From assembly GCA_017695055.1 (NCBI GenBank), contig JADILY010000141.1:1-7625 (forward strand): 7,625 bases of DNA, given 5' to 3'. The position numbers were made by a program, and so were the translations under genes. How positions within the stretch are numbered: position 1 is the first letter of the stretch; each line of letters starts with the position of its first letter. This stretch comes from Merdivivens faecigallinarum (GTDB lineage: Bacteria > Bacteroidota > Bacteroidia > Bacteroidales > UBA932). Shown here piece after piece: positions 4,764 through 7,625 of this stretch. Under the pieces are notes generated by a model that was not told where the DNA came from, made no database searches, and saw only the letters and a program-made list of their open reading frames with translations.

Positions 4764-6551
4764 CTAATGCCAGAACTTCGGAAAATCAGGGTCCGACTTG
4801 TGCTGATTGTCATCGTCCGAGCCGTCATCCGGATTGTCGTCCGAGCCATCATCTGAACCGTCGTCCGAACCGTCATCTGAACCACCATCAGACCCGCCGT
4901 CATCCGAGCCATCGTCCGAGCCGTCGTCCGAACCACCATCAGACCCGCCAGAATCCCCCTCATCATTGCCGCTACCGCCGTTTCCGAAATACTTATCGAA
5001 AATTTTTCCGTATTCCTCACCCAATTCGGAAACGATGCTATCCTCCAATGCATCTATCGTGGACAGTTCTTTCGTAAACAGGGAGAAAATCGCCTCTGAA
5101 GGCACCCCGGCCTTGTCAAGGTCATAAAGCATCTGAGGCTTGAACCAGTAATCCTTTCCGTAAACCAAGTTCAGCCCATAACGCTGGTTGAACAATTTGG
5201 AGCCATAATAGTATGCCCACATTTCCGTAATTCCGGCATACTCGTCGGATTCGTTTCTCCCGCTCCCGAACCTGTCCACACCGATTATGGCATTGTAGGC
5301 CAACGAAGCGGCATATTTGTTCCAATAAGTCTTGCCCACTTTCATATAATGGCTCGCATGAGCAGCTTCATGGTAAGTATCCGCATAAAGGTCAAAGGCG
5401 GAATCGCAATCCTTCACACCTATCAGCATGTCTGGAGAAAAAATCTTCAGCAGGGACACCACGAAAGGCAGTCTTTTGGCTATGAATGAATTGTCCCATA
5501 CAGCCCCTTGATGAAGCATGAGCGTATAGCCATCGGTCATGGAATCCATCAGCCATATTCTGAGCCCTGACGGAGGGGTAGGGATTTCCGTACCTTCACG
5601 TCCTTTCCAATACTGATACATGGCATTGTTCACCGTAGAGCGCCTCCATGTCTTAGGGTCTCCCGCAAATGTGAAATGCATCTCGATTCCGGACGACGGC
5701 TTTTTGCCCAATGAAGCGACCGAAGCCGGCACAAGGATGAAATTGAACCCTATCGCAAAGCCGATCTGGTTCTTGAAAACCATCCTGTACCTTACCTTGG
5801 ATGAAGAAAAGCTCTTGTTTACTTTGAAATAGCCGTTCTCGTCCGTATACCCGCGGGCTATCTTGACAAACACATTGGCGGCTACACGCACACCGGCCAC
5901 GCCTACCTTCTCGCCTCCATTGAAATTCATGTCCGATATGGTAAGCCTGCCCTGAGGGATATTCCTTCCGGCCTTTGTAGCAGGGGCAAGCATGTCTTCA
6001 TTGCCCGTAAGCCTGAATGCCTCCCTTTCGAGCGCATCGATGTCTATGTCACCGGCACGGGTCATTGCATCGGATTCCGTAATGCAGCATTCCTCTATCA
6101 CTTCGTAATATATCGAAGACGGAAAGGCGAAATCCTTCTCCACCACCGCATACTGCCATGTAATGTCCCCATCGGGTATCTCCGGGTCTACATAATAGTC
6201 TCCGTCAACAAGTATTTCATAATCCAAAGGATAATCGAAAAGCTCAATCCCCGTGGAAGACAACTGCTCGTATTCGTCCCCGTCTTTCGGAAGGAAACGC
6301 ACATAAAGGTGGGTGGTCTCGATGACATCGCGGGAGCGCGTAGGATAAAGGGAAGAATAGGCCTCCTGCATATTCTCCGTAGAATAAGGATTGTCGAGAC
6401 GTTTTCCGAGAACCATCATTCCATGGGACAGGTCCTCGACAGTACCGTCATCGGTTTCGGGATAGGATCCACTGTTTGCCGCAAAATCTTTCTCACAAGC
6501 CGTCAGCACCATAAGCGGCAGTGCCAACATCAAAATCAAAACTTTTTTCAT
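4764..6551 (-). CDS. lipoprotein with HExxH metallopeptidase motif and Ser-Asp-Gly repeat tail
   Basis: I do not recognise a named family. The 595-residue protein starts with a lipoprotein signal (residues 1-18, hydrophobic core VLILMLALPLMVL) and lipobox LTAC, with Cys19 as the lipidated residue. It is probably held in the outer membrane. The EKD after Cys19 resembles, loosely, surface-export signals of Bacteroidota lipoproteins. Residues about 200-260 (VAGVRVAANV, GYTDENGYFKV) look like a carboxypeptidase-regulatory-like beta sandwich. The C-terminal half holds HEAAHASH (394-401), matching the HExxH zinc site. Glu443 in ITEMWAYYYG, 45 residues after His398, is a plausible third ligand as in gluzincin peptidases. 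Residues 524-581 are a Gly/Ser/Asp linker with a perfect 17-residue duplication, and the protein ends SDPDFPKFWH. Cys155-Cys156 are adjacent. A secreted zinc peptidase is inferred; target unknown. Its own promoter lies 26 bp upstream. Confidence 0.85.
   Translation of the reverse strand: MKKVLILMLALPLMVLTACEKDFAANSGSYPETDDGTVEDLSHGMMVLGKRLDNPYSTENMQEAYSSLYPTRSRDVIETTHLYVRFLPKDGDEYEQLSSTGIELFDYPLDYEILVDGDYYVDPEIPDGDITWQYAVVEKDFAFPSSIYYEVIEECCITESDAMTRAGDIDIDALEREAFRLTGNEDMLAPATKAGRNIPQGRLTISDMNFNGGEKVGVAGVRVAANVFVKIARGYTDENGYFKVNKSFSSSKVRYRMVFKNQIGFAIGFNFILVPASVASLGKKPSSGIEMHFTFAGDPKTWRRSTVNNAMYQYWKGREGTEIPTPPSGLRIWLMDSMTDGYTLMLHQGAVWDNSFIAKRLPFVVSLLKIFSPDMLIGVKDCDSAFDLYADTYHEAAHASHYMKVGKTYWNKYAASLAYNAIIGVDRFGSGRNESDEYAGITEMWAYYYGSKLFNQRYGLNLVYGKDYWFKPQMLYDLDKAGVPSEAIFSLFTKELSTIDALEDSIVSELGEEYGKIFDKYFGNGGSGNDEGDSGGSDGGSDDGSDDGSDDGGSDGGSDDGSDDGSDDGSDDNPDDGSDDDNQHKSDPDFPKFWH
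4848..4949 (-). repeat. 51-bp tandem duplication encoding GGSDGGSDDGSDDGSDD twice
   Basis: Residues 535-551 and 552-568 of the lipoprotein are identical. The two DNA copies (4899-4949 and 4848-4898) match at 44 of 51 bases. All seven differences are third-position transitions that leave the protein unchanged. More SDDG units continue to about 4806. The tail is highly acidic and probably disordered, and Asp-rich repeats of this kind may bind calcium. Confidence 0.85.
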
Positions 6552-6576
6552 GTCATAAATTTTATGTTCAGCACCG

Positions 6577-6608
6577 CGAATATAGCACGATTATCCCTGC
6601 CCTCAAAA
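6577..6608 (-). promoter_or_regulatory. promoter of the lipoprotein gene
   Basis: On the - strand, TTTTG (6604-6608) lies 19 bases before TATATTCG (6577-6584), one mismatch from TAnnTTTG. Transcription would start near 6572, about 20 bases before the ATG at 6551. The gene can therefore be expressed independently of the deoC and barrel-protein genes upstream. Confidence 0.6.
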
Positions 6609-6610
6609 CG

Positions 6611-6638
6611 GAAAAGCGCAGCAATAGCCGCGCTTTTC
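6611..6638 (-). terminator. putative terminator after the barrel-protein gene
   Basis: GAAAAGCGC (6611-6619) is perfectly inverted at 6630-6638 around a 10-base loop. Read on the - strand, the 3' arm ends in TTTTC and is followed by CGTTTTG, a partial U-tract. It lies 115 bp after the barrel-protein stop and directly before the lipoprotein -33 element. It would separate the two transcripts. Confidence 0.5.
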
Positions 6639-6651
6639 AATTATATATCAA

Positions 6652-6721
6652 TCAGTTATAAATTAACCCACTCTTTATACACGCAACAGACACCCACAGG
6701 ACGTGATTTTTTCAGTTATAA
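6652..6721. repeat. TCAGTTATAA direct repeat, 60-bp period
   Basis: TCAGTTATAA occurs at 6652-6661 and 6712-6721, each followed closely by TAAC. The surrounding spacer (6639-6753) is rich in A and T and shows no gene. The pair could be a binding site for a regulator, but two copies of a 10-mer in such sequence may also be chance. Confidence 0.3.
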
Positions 6722-6753
6722 GTAACGCCATGAAAATTTAACAATTTTTCCTG

Positions 6754-7365
6754 TCAAAAAGTATAGCGTATGCCTATCGTCAGGTCTCCGAGCCTTGCCG
6801 CCGGCCTGTCCTGCGAATAAAACTGTTCCGGTCTCAGAGGATTGCCGTTTTCGTCCCTGCTGACAAGCTTCTTGCTCCCGACCACCTGTACTTTCGGGGA
6901 CCATGCGAATGAAAGTGCCAAAGGAAGATCGGCCATCTTGTATTCTATACCGACCGCCGCATCGATGGACAGATAAAAATTGGCTTTCGTGCCGAGCATC
7001 CGTTCAAGATACTTGTCTTCCTCCTCATATCCCAACTGGGCTCCGACCGAAACACCGGGACCGATGAAAACATTCACACCGGGCGCAAAAACGTTGAAAT
7101 GGAAAAGGTATTGGGAGTAAAACAGGGCGAACTGGGGCTCGCTCCTGTCTTTCAGTCCGTTGAACGGCTCCAGCACCCCTATTCCGAAATCGAGCGCCTG
7201 GCTGCTGTTGACGAAAATCTTATAGTCTATCCCGAGACTGTTTCCAATCCTTATGCCGAGCCCACTCGGATAATCCTGCGCAGAAGCGGTGAATACTACC
7301 GCAAAAAACACAGGAACGGACAATAATATTTTTCTGAATACCATTTTCATGAACGCATTTTTCAT
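6754..7365 (-). CDS. small outer-membrane beta-barrel protein
   Basis: This 203-residue protein has a signal peptide with cleavage predicted after Ala29 (TASA|QD). The mature part is an alternation of short amphipathic strands, such as LGIRIGNSLGIDYKIF, NVFIGPGVSVGAQLGYE and YLSIDAAVGIEYKM. It ends TIGIRYTF, with the C-terminal Phe that marks barrel insertion by the BAM complex. About eight strands fit the length, so an Ail/OmpX-size barrel is likely. No catalytic motif or cysteine is visible, and ligand or role is unknown. The ATG at 7365 begins 4 bp after the deoC stop. Met6 (7350) would give a more compact signal peptide and is an alternative start. The close spacing implies co-transcription with deoC. 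Confidence 0.8.
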   Translation of the reverse strand: MKNAFMKMVFRKILLSVPVFFAVVFTASAQDYPSGLGIRIGNSLGIDYKIFVNSSQALDFGIGVLEPFNGLKDRSEPQFALFYSQYLFHFNVFAPGVNVFIGPGVSVGAQLGYEEEDKYLERMLGTKANFYLSIDAAVGIEYKMADLPLALSFAWSPKVQVVGSKKLVSRDENGNPLRPEQFYSQDRPAARLGDLTIGIRYTF

Positions 7366-7369
7366 AAAA

Positions 7370-7625
7370 CTAAAAATACACCGTCCTTTCCTGCTGCAGG
7401 TCCGTCAGAAGATTATTGGCCATACGGCTGACCCCGAAACGGAACAGCCCCTTATTGAGCCAGTCCTTTCCGAGCACCGCCGATACTATGAAATAGTAAC
7501 TTGCGGCATCCTTGCTTGTAACCATCCCACCGGCCGGTTTGAAACCCACTTTGCGGGATGTAGCCCTGTAGAAGACCGATATGCACTCGCACATTATGTA
7601 GGCCGCCATCGGGGTTGCGGAAACT
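7370..7625 (-). CDS. deoC: deoxyribose-phosphate aldolase, C-terminal part (cut by window end)
   Basis: The frame stays open to the window edge, so about 85 C-terminal residues are seen and the start lies outside. DeoC cleaves 2-deoxy-D-ribose 5-phosphate to glyceraldehyde 3-phosphate and acetaldehyde in deoxynucleoside catabolism. GFKPAGGMVTSKDAASYY matches the conserved GFKPAGG strand, whose Lys corresponds to the catalytic proton-relay Lys201 of E. coli DeoC. RFGVSRMANNLL corresponds to the phosphate-binding RFGASSLL segment, with Val in place of Ala. The inserted stretch VLGKDWLNKGLFRFG resembles the longer E. coli-type subfamily (ELFGADWADARHYRFG). The Schiff-base lysine lies beyond the window. 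The stop TAG at 7370-7372 is followed after 4 bp by the next start, so this gene heads an operon with the barrel protein. Confidence 0.92.
   Translation of the reverse strand, partial: VSATPMAAYIMCECISVFYRATSRKVGFKPAGGMVTSKDAASYYFIVSAVLGKDWLNKGLFRFGVSRMANNLLTDLQQERTVYF

Noticed and set aside
4807..5127. + strand open frame rich in SSEPSSEP
   Set aside because: It is the antisense of the Ser-Asp-Gly repeat tail. The repeat period is a multiple of three, so the opposite strand also stays open.

Overview
The window comes from a member of the Bacteroidota, most likely the order Bacteroidales. Three things point there. Promoters fit the group's TAnnTTTG (-7) and TTG/TTTG (-33) consensus. Shine-Dalgarno sites are absent. 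One protein is a lipoprotein with a short LTAC lipobox. ATA is a common isoleucine codon and GC content looks moderate. The genus cannot be fixed from this sequence.

Left part (1-2990): a complete guaA (GMP synthase) on the + strand converges with a compact phospholipase D/cardiolipin synthase-like gene on the - strand. That gene is divergent from a tRNA-Leu(GAG), and the two predicted core promoters overlap almost completely (2857-2891). The tRNA is followed at once by a strong intrinsic terminator.

Middle (3031-3724): about 690 bp with no convincing gene. It holds a cluster of short inverted and direct repeats that may be a decayed transposon end, a 158-bp element that is one long imperfect palindrome (MITE-like), and an 11-bp tandem repeat array. 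Next is a D-isomer-specific 2-hydroxyacid dehydrogenase (+). A second set of 11-bp tandem repeats runs across its stop codon into a 22-bp-stem hairpin shared with the next, convergent gene.

Right part (4764-7625, all - strand, read from right to left): the 3' end of deoC (deoxyribose-phosphate aldolase), 4 bp before a small outer-membrane beta-barrel protein, then a hairpin, a well-formed promoter and a 595-residue lipoprotein. The lipoprotein carries an HEAAH zinc-metallopeptidase motif, a carboxypeptidase-regulatory-like beta domain and a Ser-Asp-Gly repeat tail. It is the least familiar protein here and the best candidate for new biology.

Most genes are housekeeping: purine synthesis, phospholipid metabolism, deoxynucleoside salvage and 2-hydroxyacid metabolism. 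I do not see a multi-gene defence, secretion or biosynthetic system. The items most worth following are the lipoprotein peptidase, its silent-substitution repeat, the palindromic element and the overlapping divergent promoters.
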